Assembly: GCA_029204225.1 (NCBI GenBank)
Contig: CM055110.1
Coordinates: forward strand, 20,690,410 to 20,754,409
Reading direction: 5' to 3'
Source: Diphasiastrum complanatum
Lineage: Eukaryota; Streptophyta; Lycopodiopsida; Lycopodiales; Lycopodiaceae
DNA: 64,000 bases
This document shows, piece by piece, positions 1 to 14,316 of the stretch. Position numbers and translations under genes: made by a program. Each line of letters starts with the position of its first letter. The first letter of the stretch is position 1. The notes under the pieces are model-generated. The model worked only from the letters and a program-made list of their open reading frames with translations. It ran no database searches and was not told where the DNA came from.

Positions 1-320
1 TAGCTATCTTCATCCCTTTTCAGAAAGGACAGATTTTGAAAAGGTCCCTAATGGATTTACTTTCATATTTTAACCGAGCTTGTTTGAGCCTATTTTGTCT
101 ACGTTTCTTCCCAAATTTTGCAACACTTCGAAACACCAAACATCTACAACTCACTCAATGCTTGAACTATTCAAATATTTTACTCCATTCATGATGTTAT
201 TCTGCATGTGCACCTATGGCTATCGAGACCGTTTATTGGCATGTAATGTAGGGCCTATCTCTTCTGGAGTTTGGGTAATGCGTCTGAAAATTGTAGTTAA
301 GTCCCGGGGACCCCAAATCC
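1..320. other. Unassigned sequence
   Basis: I see no coding frame, terminal repeat or RNA gene here. It lies just past the stop codon of the LINE ORF1 fragment that follows on the minus strand, so it could be decayed LINE sequence between ORF1 and ORF2, but no endonuclease motif is visible. Confidence 0.3.
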
Positions 321-623
321 CTAGCACTGGGAGCTGCTATGTGCGCTGTCAAGAAAACGCACTCGTCCATCTCGGTAAATGACTCGTCTGCCAGACTCAC
401 GGGCTGCCTGAAAGGCCTTACGCCTCTCCTCTACCTGGATATATGTGAGGTCGTCGTCCATGTAGATAGTGGTACCACGTAGCTTAGCTCTGCACCGCAA
501 AGCATCTCGACGGCTCTCGAGGGAGGTGAAACGAAGAATGAGTGTGGCTGCATCTCTAGTGGTCCTCCATGCGATGTCTAACCCCTCTGTCCTATCCAGC
601 GTAGATTGGATGCTAATTCATAT
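321..623 (-). pseudogene. LINE ORF1 protein, C-terminal domain fragment
   Basis: Read on the minus strand, an open frame without a start codon runs to a TAG at 321-323. It encodes a basic, charged segment with the pattern LILRFTSLESRRDALR, then RGTTIYMDDDLTYIQVEERR, then ESGRRVIYRDGRVRFL. This order (hydrophobic strand, charged helix, 'G..IY...DLT..Q..ERR', 'GR..IYRDGRVRF') matches the C-terminal domain of L1-type ORF1 RNA-binding proteins. No start codon or upstream coiled coil is attached, so it is a truncated copy. A separate ORF1 N-terminal half lies at 37967-38642. The family assignment rests on motif pattern only. Confidence 0.55.
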
Positions 624-1539
624 AGCTTAAGGTGCTTTCATCTGTTCTATGTTTGACGCGAAACAATCGATCTCCAGGAATGAGAAAACACTGGACATAA
701 GGGCTATAAAAGTGGTAATAGGCTGCTCCTTGTCGTACTACCTGGCAGAAGTATCTGGTAGGGGTAGGTCACCTAGTGTCATACTTGTCATGAGAAGTCT
801 ATTGAAGCTAATGCTTGCTCAATTGGTTGTAATTGTAATGTTCGTGTGGTTACTGATACCCATTGTTGATTTATCTTGATGTATAGTGTGGCCCTTACTC
901 AAACTTCCCTCATTATCGACTTCAAGTGCTAAGTCTCCAGTTCAAAGGCCACGTACCATAGTATCGAGTCCAATGAAGCGAAGTATGGGACAATATCGCT
1001 GTGGTCGATGCTCATCTATCATGCCTTGACTTTTAGGCCCTTTATCTCATTGTATGATACTATGTAGTGACATTGTTCTAGGTCTACTAGTGGTAAAGAC
1101 TCTTACTCAACATGAGTGGATGTTTTAAGGCTCTCAACAACTCTAGAAGGTGTGGGCTTGTCGTAATCAAGTCTCATATTTGTCATGGATTTTATAATAC
1201 TTAAATATTAAAATGTCATTCCACTCTCTCCAATTTATTCCTCTCTATAACCAATAATTCATTTGATGATCTATATGTCTCTTGATCCCTTATGTTGAAC
1301 ACTCACATGCTTGAATATTAACGACCCCCATTAATGACACTTTCCTATGAAGGGTGTGTATACTAGTCTATTGTGGAGTGGGTGTGGTCTTGATCATAAC
1401 TCGTCATTGTTGGTCCTTCATTTCCCAAAATGATACTAGAAGGTGTGCATTCCTTTCATCTAGAGTTCGCTTATAATGACATGCTTTTTGATGACAAGAG
1501 AAACTACAAAAGTCGATGACCCATTCAAAGTTTTTGTTC
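624..1539. other. Unassigned AT-rich sequence
   Basis: No coding frame longer than about 75 codons looks biological, and no terminal repeats or RNA genes were recognised. It separates a LINE fragment from a gypsy fragment. Confidence 0.3.
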
Positions 1540-1803
1540 ATAAGTCATCTTCTTAAGACACTTTGTCTACATTCGTTCCCTCACTATTGGAAATATTGAT
1601 GGATTCAAACTGGGAGATGTAACTATCAACATCATCCAAAGAAGTTCCCTTGAAGTAATCATACTTGATTTTTGAACTGGAATTGAATCGTGGTTGAGGT
1701 GGATCCATTTCTAGTTCAGAATTTGGATCAGGATCAGGGTCAAGATCTGGATCTGGTTCTGACTCAGAATCAGGATCAGGGTCTGGTTCTGACTATAAGC
1801 ATA
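1540..1803 (-). pseudogene. Ty3/gypsy gag N-terminal fragment (Athila/Tat-like family)
   Basis: The minus strand carries a gag start matching the one at 51380-51645 of the large gypsy element. It has an acidic/proline dipeptide repeat (PDPDP type, from GATCC-like units) followed by the MDPPQPRF-like segment and the SKIKYDYFKG-like stretch. It ends abruptly near 1540. It lies directly against a partial LTR of the same family, with no primer-binding site between. It is a truncated relic and encodes nothing functional. Confidence 0.7.
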
Positions 1804-2478
1804 TGTCATGATATATTTATCTTAATTGTAAGGATATGTAGTATAAAAGATTGTCGTTTCCCAAAGAGACTACTTAATATTGTGATTTTAGATTTTTTAG
1901 CTCATTTAATATTCTTGGATTAAAAGTTGGTTTGCAACGGACATTTAGAAGTATCTGTGACCAGTATCATTGGTTAGGATGTGGTTTCAAACATACAAAA
2001 ACAAAAGATATTGATGTCGACTATTCTCATATCGAACATGTTGCATTGCTGATTAGTGTATCTGACTTATCGACCAGACCGATCTATCAGTCTGTGCACC
2101 TAATAAAGTTTGTCAGACAAGCGAGGTTTGTTGCATCAGATAAACCAAGGCAGAGAAACATACAAATGTGTCAACACAATCCAAAAGTAGTCCAACGACA
2201 ATCTGTCCTCAACAACAGAATGCGCTCATTCAAAAGAACGAATGACTACTGTTTTAAACTACACGAGTATCAATATGAAAATTTCAGAGTATTGATTTAC
2301 AACAACATAGAGCAAGCTTTAAAATGTGTAATTCTGAATATATGTCAGTGTAATAAAACAGTGATTCCGAATGTTAACATCACAATTAAGTTCCAACAAT
2401 CGATTATTCGATCACACAAGCAATCAAATAACCAATGAGTTTTAAGACAATCTTAGCAATGAATTTACGGTTTCTCGC
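1804..2478 (-). repeat. Partial LTR, same family as 40946-42079
   Basis: This stretch aligns by eye, with frequent point differences and small indels, to the distal part of the 3' LTR at 40946-41600. Landmarks include 'ggatatgtagtataaaagattgtcg' type sequence at one end and 'gaatttacgg' near the other. Similarity stops at about 2478, so the LTR has lost its outer (minus-strand 5') part. Its inner end is TG/CA-like at 1804. Open frames inside it are incidental. Confidence 0.75.
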
Positions 2479-5400
2479 ATATGACAGTATCAAGGCTAAG
2501 GGATGTTAGATTTCTTATGCTTAGTCTTTGTTAGGGCCATTTCCAGCAGGGGATTGGTCCAGCCAAAACGTCCTAAAAAAGTCAAGGGGCACCACTATTG
2601 ATGGTGGCTATGCCCTACGTGAGTAACGAAGGTCTTGCCACATCCAATCTTGGGGACTTCCTCTGTTACCATGTGCTCCTGAGCCAATGAGAGTGTTCCA
2701 GGCCCTCAGAAGTATGACTGTAAGGAGGGGGTGCTAGTACTTTTGATGCAATGATTCACTAGCTTTCTAGGGTCCTAGTTTCGTAAAACTTCTGATCAAC
2801 TAATGATAGGTTGTTGTAATGTGACTTTCGTTGATGTTTATCCAAATTCATGTCTCTCTTGGAATTCAATCACAGCACATTAAAATGGTATTTCAAGCAT
2901 GATCAGCCTAAGGTGAGCTTTAAAATATTGCAGTATAAGGCCCTTATGGTGGTATCACATGTTTTAGATGACTTTCCAACGGTTGGCATTCCTCAAGTCC
3001 CTTTAGCTGGTAGGTACAATGCCTAGACAAACCCCTTCATGTTTTATCATTTGGAAACCCAGAAGAGAGTGTTAGCATCTTTTATGCTCACACCAAGTAC
3101 AGACAATGAGCAGGTTTCTTGGCACCATTTGAAAACAAAACAAACTCAACATTTCCTTGACAATAGGAGGTACCTAATCTTAATGAACAAATTGTTGAAC
3201 ATGTCTCACAACAGACTTAACACATTCTAACTAGGAAAAGTCTTGGCCTCACAGCCTAGGAACACCCTCAGAAGTAGAACTTAGACTCTCAATGCTTGCC
3301 ATAGAGATACCAAAGAGCATATTTATGTTGTGAAGGATACAATCAGCCCCTAAGAAGACCCAATCCATCTTTTAGTATCAGAGATCAGTGCAAGAGCACA
3401 CAATCTTGGATAAGGATCAAAATCAGCACACTAGAGTATCCCATGAGGGGAAATGCCATGGCAGTATTAGGAATCAGCATGAGAGCACTTTGTAAAACAC
3501 AGAAGACAGGTCCTGATAATGAAATGTAAACCATCAACAAACTCGTAGCTCACAAGGCAAGACCATCAACAGTATCAGCATTATTCTTGAACCTTACTCA
3601 ACATGAGAACCTCAACACCATGTTGTTGATGATAGATAGATGGATAGAGTCACACAACCCAGCTTGAGAACACAAATTTTCCAAGCAAAGATCCATCATA
3701 AGAACTTGTAGGATGAAAACTAACTAATCCAACACCCCGTGTAGCACGTCCTCCTCCCTTTATGGAGTTGAGGCCCACCTTCCTTCTTCATTTTACCATT
3801 GTGCTTCATTCTGCATCTTTTCACAGCCTTGCATAGGGCATTGAATGTGATTTGCGTTTTTTCTCCATGTGCTTATTGGAAAGGCACCTTGCAAATTCAC
3901 ATGTGTATTGCTTTTTGGCATATGGGCTCTTTGACTAACCAACTCCCCAAATTAAAGGCCCTCCATCTTGCTTTTGCATTAAAAGTGCCTTGGTTTTCTT
4001 AGCAATGGAGTTGCCCTCATAACTAGTGTTAATTGTGTCTCACCCCCTTGTGCCTCTTAATGGTATCTCAACTTATGGGTTTTGGCATTTCCTTGGCATT
4101 TAAGATTGGTTTGCCCTTTTTCCATGTGGCTATTAGGAGGCCCCATGGCTAATTTTTCTAGCCTTTAGTCCCTTGCCCATTTGGTCACAAAATCATGTTC
4201 CTCTTTTTCTCTTTGCCCTTGGTCCTCTTTTTGATATTGTACTTTGTGGACCACTTAACCTTAGCCATTTGATTTTTGTCTCGCAATTCCGCAAGTGTAG
4301 TGACTGAGCCCCCTCTCCCCATGGATCAGCAACCTGAAAACACAGTAGTTCAGGTTTTTATATTAGTATCCAAGATCGCAGTACATTGCAAAATCTGGCA
4401 TAATAGTCGAAACTATACTATAGGCCGATTTTTAAAGGCCGTCAAAAAATTTTAAGGGCCAATTCTAAGGCCATAATTTCTTCTCTAGCCATGTTACGGG
4501 CGGGCTGGGACCCCTAAATATTGGCGATTTTCAATCATTTTACATTGAAATTTTGTGGCTTTTACATGCCAATGTCTATATCATAGCAAAATTAGCCCGA
4601 TGTTTGGTGTAAAAATTTTGGCTAACAACAAGGCCTACCATCTATTTTTATGGGCGAAGTATCTATTTACCGAAGCTTACTTATTTCAGTACCAGGAGTG
4701 TGTTGTTATTACAAAGTAAACTTACGATCCTATCCATCATACCTCTTACTTGTCATATCTTTCTAGAGGACATCGTTATCAATCCCATACACTATAAGCA
4801 TCATAGGAAAAACATTCATAAGTAATGCAAGAAAGCCCACAAGTTTTGCAAGAAAGTGTCTTTCATGGGCAGTGAACTACTGCTGGCCAGTAGTATCCAT
4901 AATGTATAATAGATTCCATTTGAAGACAATGACCAACAGCTGTAAACCAACATTGCTAAAGAAGCACACATTTTCGCTGGTTAGCAGCGATCATTTTACA
5001 ACAAAGAAGAGCTCCCCACCAAGCCTTTGAGTTGATGTCCGCCAATGCCTCCATAATCCCTCCAATGTGCCTCTCCTCCAATGCTCTTAAGATCCTTCGA
5101 AAAGTAGACAATCAAATGGCCTCAAGTGTTCACCACCCAACCATAGCTAGATCAATGCACAAGCAAGACTATCTAGCACCCCCTTGCTAAACCATAATCA
5201 CTACCATCACAATCACAAGCATGCTCAAGATCCTATCCCCATCTAAGTTCCATACCAAAGATGGTGATCCTCACAAGAGCAAGCAAGCCAAATTTATGCT
5301 CTATACACACTAGCCTTCCACTAGGTAATAGAAGCAAGCAACAACACAAGAAATCTCCCTTCCTTTGGGTGCCCTCTCTCTCTCTTATAGATGGCCAATG

Positions 5401-5621
5401 ACTCACTCCAAAGCACTATGGAATGTCCACACAAGCCAATGAGAAGAGGGGAGGCAAAGGAACCTTAATTTAAATTTTTCCTTGTAGGGAAAAATTTGAA
5501 AAATTCTTTTGGAGATTAGCCTCCTTTTCCTAGGTATCTTCTTCTTCTGACTTGCTCCTCCAGCTGATTAAATTTTTTTGAAGCACTCTACTCCTTAGAG
5601 TTTACTGCAGGCTATTAACAA
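2479..5621. other. Unassigned intergenic sequence
   Basis: About 3.1 kb in which I find no protein domain, RNA gene, terminal repeat or tandem array. Short open frames here lack composition or motifs suggesting coding. It is probably decayed repeat sequence next to the gypsy relics on both sides. Confidence 0.3.
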
Positions 5622-6113
5622 TCACCTCGAATTCAGGTTGTCCACTCGCGGACTCATCACCATAGGGACCAAGGTTTTTCCAATCCCCAATGAGGGTTTT
5701 AACTTACTAATGTGAAAAACATGATGAATTTCAACATTAGTTGGAAGGTCTAGTTTGTATGCGACCTTGTTAATCACTTGGATAACTTTAAAAGGACCGC
5801 AATACCTAGGTGCCAACTTTGCACACTTACCAACTTTCAAGCCCCTAGAGTGAGTAGGGACCCTCAAAAACATTATGTCATTAACCTGGAATTCCTTGTG
5901 CTTCTGAGACAGATCATCATAGTGTCTCGCCTTGTCCTGGGCACTTCTTATGTTATGTTTAGTCAGATGTAATATTTCTTGCATATTCGCAAGGAAATCA
6001 GCTGTGGCTTGCATCCTTAGGTTCTTCATGCCAACACTAGTCAGTGATCGAGGTTGATAACCATACATAAGCATGAAAAGGTTGAATCCGGTTGCTAAAT
6101 GTGTAAAGACCAC
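5622..6113 (-). pseudogene. Ty3/gypsy integrase C-terminal fragment
   Basis: A 163-codon frame on the minus strand begins in the integrase core tail (ATGFNLFMLMYGYQPR, the 'pF.l.yG..PR' signature). It continues through the helical linker (about residues 30-90) into the integrase C-terminal SH3-like domain (KLAPRYCGPFKVI, then IHHVFHISKLK). The catalytic residues and everything upstream are missing: the frame breaks at about 6113 into unrelated sequence. A chromodomain is not evident after residue 140. It is an isolated pol scrap of a chromovirus-like element, distinct in sequence from the copies at 29.3 kb and 59.3 kb. Confidence 0.85.
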
Positions 6114-9005
<2,892 letters not shown>

Positions 9006-10032
9006 TGAAGAAACAAAGTGATTCTGAATACAAAGCCTTGCTAGCTTACGGCCCTCGCCTGACGAACATGTTCGTGAACTCGAACATCTGAAGACACGAA
9101 ACACGAAGAGTTTCGCGAACACAAAAGTCAACAAAGACGAAGACCAACGGTTCGCGAACATGAACGGTTCACGACCACAAAGGATCCACGAATGAGATTC
9201 CTTTGCGGTCCAACAAGAGAGAAAGGCAGACGAGGTAAACAAGACCAACGGTGAAAACGAAACTCGTTCTGTCCTCACGCTCCTAGGAGTACCACCAGAG
9301 ATCACACAAGTACCCAGAAGTACAGGGATCTGAACTGATGGCATGACATCAACAGATACTTCCTAGGTCATGGCTAATCTGCCACTCTTGTAATTCTTTG
9401 GTTAGTTGTAGATGCTTAATCACTCTAATCTTAGATTTGCACAGAGAGACCGTACTTACTGAATTATACTCGACACATATCAGAACAAGATACATAGAGT
9501 GTAACTTAGAGAAGAAAGAACAAGAAGAAGTATGATGCTAGTAAGCAATCAAGACGAACACAGACAGAAGCTCCGCGTTCGTGTGAAAAGATAATTCTCT
9601 CTAGGATCAGAAGATCCAATTGAGACTACTACTCGTGAGAGAGCCGCGCTTCTCTCACGCCAACGCACTGCGTGGATTTGCATGCAGTGCCCTGAAGAAA
9701 TCAGAGAAAATCAATATAGATTATTTTTTTGGTTGTGTCTGATCTTGGATGTCGAATGCTTATGCTGTTTATTTTAATATGTCTAAGTTTTTCTTGTCCC
9801 CTTTGAATTCCGCACCTTGGTTGAAATGAAGTCGAATGCTCTATTAATTTTATGAACGTAGATCAGTAGTACCTGACTACCCCCTGGAGGATTGTAGGAG
9901 TGTTTCAGCTGGCAGTGCCCAGCGAACGCATCTGAACTCCATCCAAATCTCAAAAGAGAGTCACGAATGTTTTGTGAATTTTCTTCTCACGATTCTCATC
10001 ATTCGTATCGGAGCACCGCTCTACTCCCAACA
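9006..10032 (+). repeat. 5' LTR of the copia element
   Basis: Near-copy of 14317-15342. It starts TGAAGAAACAAAG and ends CTCCCAACA right before the primer-binding site. Relative to the 3' LTR it has about 17 extra bases near 9160 and lacks about 15 bases near 9620. The first 160 bp contain repeated variants of the palindrome GTTCGCGAAC. Confidence 0.95.
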
Positions 10033-10033
10033 A

Positions 10034-10046
10034 TGGTATCAGAGCC
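10034..10046 (+). promoter_or_regulatory. Copia primer-binding site (tRNA-Met type)
   Basis: TGGTATCAGAGCC lies one base after the 5' LTR end. This is the usual plant initiator tRNA-Met primer-binding site for minus-strand priming. Confidence 0.9.
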
Positions 10047-10146
10047 ACCCTGTCATATTCTGACATAGCCGAGAAGCTAGCAGATCCAGGAGGCCAAGCA
10101 TTCAGACAATCAACCAAACGACAAGAAAAAAAGACTTCAAGAAGCA

Positions 10147-10944
10147 ATGGCTTCAATCAGCAACATGCAGAACAAGATCTGCACTATTCTTAATTCTTCA
10201 GGATCTAACTTTCTAGCCTGGAAAGTTAAGACATCTTTGATACTCAAGGGCGAAGGACTCTTCCCCTGGGTGGATGGCACAGAAGAAATGCCTATGACAA
10301 CAGGCAAGGAGCTAAGCGAATGGAGGGAGAAAAATGACAAGGCAGTAGCCTTGCTATCATCTTCCATTGATGATAGCCTTACACTTGACCTGGCTACACT
10401 CTCCAAAGCTAAGGAGATGTGGGATACATTGCTCACAAGATTTCAGACGAAATCAAGAAGTCAGGTTATGATGCTGGAAGATCAGCTGACGAATCTGCAG
10501 TGGGATGGAAAGGACCTCACCTCTTTCATGAGAAAGATGAAGGATCTGTTTCTATCACTACACAACTCATGAACAGAGAATGCAGTATCAGTTGAGAAGC
10601 AGCTCACATATCTGTTGAGATCTTTCTAGACGACACAAACCCTGCTTGCAAAAGATCCTACCATGAACCTCGAAAAGGCGATTGTCGAGATTCGAGAGGA
10701 AGTCGAGGCCAGAGAGCATCTTGATCACAAAGATGGTTCTGACCAGGCACTCTACGACAACAGAGAAAAATCAAAGAAACAGTTCAAGCCTAATAGGGAG
10801 TCGAATCAGAGGCAGGATTGTGAGCAAGCAAAGGGGACCAACAAAAGCAACTGGAAGACTGAAGAGAGGTCGAAATGACAAGATGCCGACAAGAAGACCT
10901 GCATGAGATGCAGAAGAGACGGGCATATAGTAGATACCTGCTAG
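10147..10944 (+). pseudogene. Copia gag (capsid/nucleocapsid), interrupted by stops
   Basis: The frame from the ATG at 10147 shows the plant copia gag fold: a LNSSGSNFLAWKVKTSL start ('l.g.Ny..W'), then DDSLTLDLATLSKAKEMWDTL and MMLEDQLTNLQWDG. It is interrupted in the same frame by TGA near 10570, TAG near 10627, TGA at 10876 and TAG at 10942. Two knuckle-like segments survive: a CX2CX4HX4C knuckle at 10900-10941 and a second CIHFHKKGHAAMDC segment just after. In an intact element this would form the virus-like particle and package RNA. Downstream protease and the first part of integrase keep the same frame. Confidence 0.85.
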
Positions 10945-10995
10945 CTCAATCCCAAGATTGAGTGTATCCATTTCCATAAGAAGGGTCATGCAGCC

Positions 10996-11319
10996 ATGGA
11001 TTGCCGCCAAAATCCAAGAAACAGATCAGCACAGAACAGACAGGAGAATGATAATAGTTCTTCCTATGTCGAGGAGCCCGAGAGCTCGAAGATGGGCGAA
11101 GAAAGAACGAATAAAAATTGTTCGACCGCCTACATCTGTGAAGATGTGTGTGCAGCATCAACGTCTGACACATACGAGGTGATCCTAGATTCAGGAGCCA
11201 CCTCGCACTTTGTGACATCAAGACGAATCATATCTGATTTCAGAAGTGCGGATCCCTCAAGATTCATAGTTCTTGGAGATGGATCCAGACATCAAGTGAA
11301 CGGTATTGGTTCACTCTAG
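10996..11319 (+). pseudogene. Copia aspartic protease region
   Basis: The frame continues from gag and contains ILDSGATSHFVT (catalytic Asp of the DSG triad at 11188-11190), followed by VLGDGSRHQVNGIGS, the usual flap and 'G.G' region of copia proteases. The frame ends with a TAG at 11317-11319, just before the linker to integrase. In a working element it would cleave the Gag-Pol polyprotein. Confidence 0.85.
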
Positions 11320-11364
11320 CTCAACACCAACAACAGAGACAGACGACTCGAAGACGTTCTATTC

Positions 11365-12240
11365 GTGCCAACTCTGCAGCAAGACTTGCTCTCTATAGCA
11401 AGAATAGCAGATGCAGGGATGCATGTGACGTTTTCTAACGAAGCATGCAACGTGATTGATGCCAGCACCAACACTCTCATTGCTCAAGGCAGAAGGAAAG
11501 GGAACCTATATCATATGAAGGTACACCTACTTGCAGATCAGGCGCATCAGACTCATGACGACTCGCCAGACACTCTGTGGCACAGAAGACTCTGCCACAT
11601 GCACTCAATGGCACTCTACCAGGCAAGTCATCATAGAGCAATAACAGGGGTCAGCATCTCAAATGCAACCAATTCGGCCACCTATGATGCATGTTTGAAA
11701 GGCAAGATGTCATGCACACCATTCGTCAAAGACTCCTACAGAACGACAAAGATTCTGGAGCTGGTGCACTCTGACATTTGCGGTCCATTCAACGTGATCT
11801 CAGTAGGAGGTTCAAAATACTATATAACCTTCATTGATGATTATAGCAAGTTTGCCAGAGTGTATTTTATCCAGAATAAATATGAAGCACTCAATAAATT
11901 CACAGAATATGTGAATTGGGCTGAGAGATGCACATGCAACAAAGTGAAGCAGGTGGTGAATATATTTCGAATCGCTTCATTGACTTTTGCAATGATCATG
12001 GCATCATTCACAAAAGAACTGCAGCCTACACACCGCAACACAATGGTGTTGCTGAACGAAAGAACAAGATACTAATGGAAGCAGCCAGATGCATGATGGC
12101 GTGGGCTGAAGTAGTAGCTACAGCCACATACATCCAGAACAGGACTAGTAAATCTGGTGTTCCTCACACGACACGACATGAGCTATAGTGGGGAAGAAAA
12201 CCCAATCTGTCTCACGTCAGAATATTTGGCTGTGCAACAT
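11365..12240 (+). pseudogene. Copia integrase, frameshifted
   Basis: Starts with the pre-integrase domain (LQQDLLSIARI..., then LWHRRLCHMHSMALY and DACLKGKMS, the HHCC-type zinc site). The catalytic core follows: HSDICGPF (first Asp), FIDDYSKF, then a frameshift near 11910-11930 into another frame with QSEAGGEYIS and PQHNGVAERKN (catalytic Glu). The second catalytic Asp, normally in S-D-N-G-G-E, reads E here. A stop at 12186 interrupts the C-terminal part. It would join cDNA to host DNA in an intact element. Confidence 0.85.
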
Positions 12241-14316
12241 ATGCACATATTTCTGATAAGCTTTACAAGAAGCTTGATGAGAAAGCCGAGCAAGGACTTC
12301 TGGTAGGTTATGACAATAATTCGTCATACTACAGAATCTACATGCCAGACACGAACACTGTGAAAATAGTGAGGGATGTCAAATTTGACGAGAGCAAGAA
12401 AATGACCAACAAAGACCCTGTTAGCTATGAAGTTATGAAAAGACAATACTATGGCTTGCCGCCAACGTCAGAGGGAGCAGAGGACGAACACGAAAATGAA
12501 GATTTTTGAGTCGTCTCCCATTTGAACGACGAATCAGACAAAGGAAGATTCGAGAGGCAACCTGCCACTGCAGTTCATGTAAACCAAGATGGTTCCGGAC
12601 CGAGTAGAGCAGACAAGGGCAAAGGCATAGCTGTTCCGGGAGGATCTCCCAGAAGGTCGACAAGACCACAAAGAGCGCCAGCAAGATTTGTGTCAGACAG
12701 CTCAACTTTCACATCAGAAGAATTCTGCGGGTTCAATGGCGAACCACAGACATTTGAGGAGGCGATTGAAGGTCCAGAAAAGGACAAATGGATCCAAGCC
12801 ATGAACGAAGAGATGGAGTCTATGAGGAAGAACCATGTTTGGACGTTGGATCCATTACCTCATAAGCGTAAGACTATCAAATGCAAATGGGTTTTCAAAC
12901 TCAAATATGGACCAAACGGGAGTGTGACAAAATACAAGGCAAGACTGGTAGCGAAGGGTTTCACCTCAGAGATACGGTATTGACTATTCTAAAACCTTCT
13001 CTCCTGTCGTCAAACATTCGTCCCTACGTCTGTTGTTTGCATATGCAGCAGCTTATGACCTCAGGATCCACATTGTGGACGAGAAGACAGCCTTCTTGCA
13101 TGGCGAATTAGACGAAGAGGTCTACATGGATCAACCCCCAGGATTTGTCTCGAATTCACTTCTTGACTATGTATGCAGAATGCATAGAAGCATCTATGGT
13201 CTGAAACAATCAGCCCGACAATGGTACAAGAAGAAGAATCAGGCCCTGAAAATCATTGAGATTCAAGCCTCTGTTGGTTGACTCCAATGTGTATGTCAGA
13301 GTTACAGATGGGCAGATCATCATAGTGGCTGTATATGTGGACGAGACTCTGATACTTTGCAGGAGTGAGCAGCTAATTGCTGAAGTAAAGACAGACATCT
13401 CAAAGCATTTCGAGATAGTGGATCTAGGAGAAGCCAGGTGTTACCTAGGCTTACAAATTGAAAGGGACTATGAGGGAGGCAAGTTATACCTTCACCAGTC
13501 TAGATACACCCAAAAGATCCTAGAGGACTTTGGGACGCTGAACTGCGAAGGAGCCTCCAATGCTCGCAGGAACGGTGCTAACAAATGAAGAAAGTCCAAA
13601 GATCGAGGAAGAAAGAGAACAAATGCAGCTCACTCCCTACAGAAGGCTGATAGGTTCACTGATGTACCTTGCAGACAACACATGTCCTGATATTGCTTAT
13701 GTAGTATTCAGGATGAGCCAATTCTGCACGAATCCAGGCTCGACACATTGGAAGATTGCGAAACGAATTTTGCAATATCTTCAATTAACGAGGGATTATG
13801 GCTTGTGTTATTGTCGTGGTGCAGGTCTCAAGATACTTTCCTACAGTGACGCTAGCTGGGCATCTCTTAGGGACGACTGTAAAAGCGTCTCAGGAGGATG
13901 CACCATCGCATCAGGAGCAGCAGTTTTTTGGGTCAGCAAGAAGCAGACCATTGTAGCCCAGTCGTCCTGCGATGCAGAGTACGTAGCAGCAGCAAAGATG
14001 GCCAACGAAATAATTTGGCTAAGGCAGTTCCTGGACGAATTGAGCAAAACAAGGAACGAGCCATTGGTCTTGCAGATGGACAACACCTCTACGATACATC
14101 TGACAAAAGATCTTGTGTTCCACTCAAGAATGAAGCACATTGCGATCAAGTATCACTTGATCAGGGATCTGATTGAAAGGAAGATGATGCAGACCACCTT
14201 CATAGAAATGAAAGATATGGTTGCTGACATCTTCACAAAGGCTCTAGACAAAGGACTCTTTGAGAGACAAAGGAGCAATCTCGGGATCATAAAGCTACCA
14301 TGCTTTGAGAGGGAGC
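12241..14316 (+). pseudogene. Copia reverse transcriptase and RNase H, multiple frameshifts
   Basis: Reads across three frames. A hydrophilic linker precedes WIQAMNEEMESMRKNHVW and KCKWVFKLKYGPNGSVTKYKARLVAKGF (RT entry). A frame change near 12980 leads to DEKTAFLHGELDEEVYMDQPPGF and SIYGLKQSARQWY. Another near 13260 leads to the active-site segment VAVYVDETLILC, where the usual YVDD reads YVDE. A third near 13560 leads to RNase H (LSYSDASWAS, SSCDAEYVAAA, LQMDNTSTIHL, HIAIKYHLIRD), ending VADIFTKAL. The RNase H frame continues into the 3' LTR. The element cannot make an active RT. Confidence 0.9.
14306..14316 (+). promoter_or_regulatory. Copia polypurine tract
   Basis: Purine-rich GAGAGGGAG immediately before the 3' LTR start at 14317, the expected primer site for plus-strand DNA synthesis. 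Confidence 0.75.

Noticed and set aside
1932-2438. 168-codon + strand frame
   Set aside because: It lies within an LTR that recurs at 40946-42079, where the corresponding frame is different and broken.
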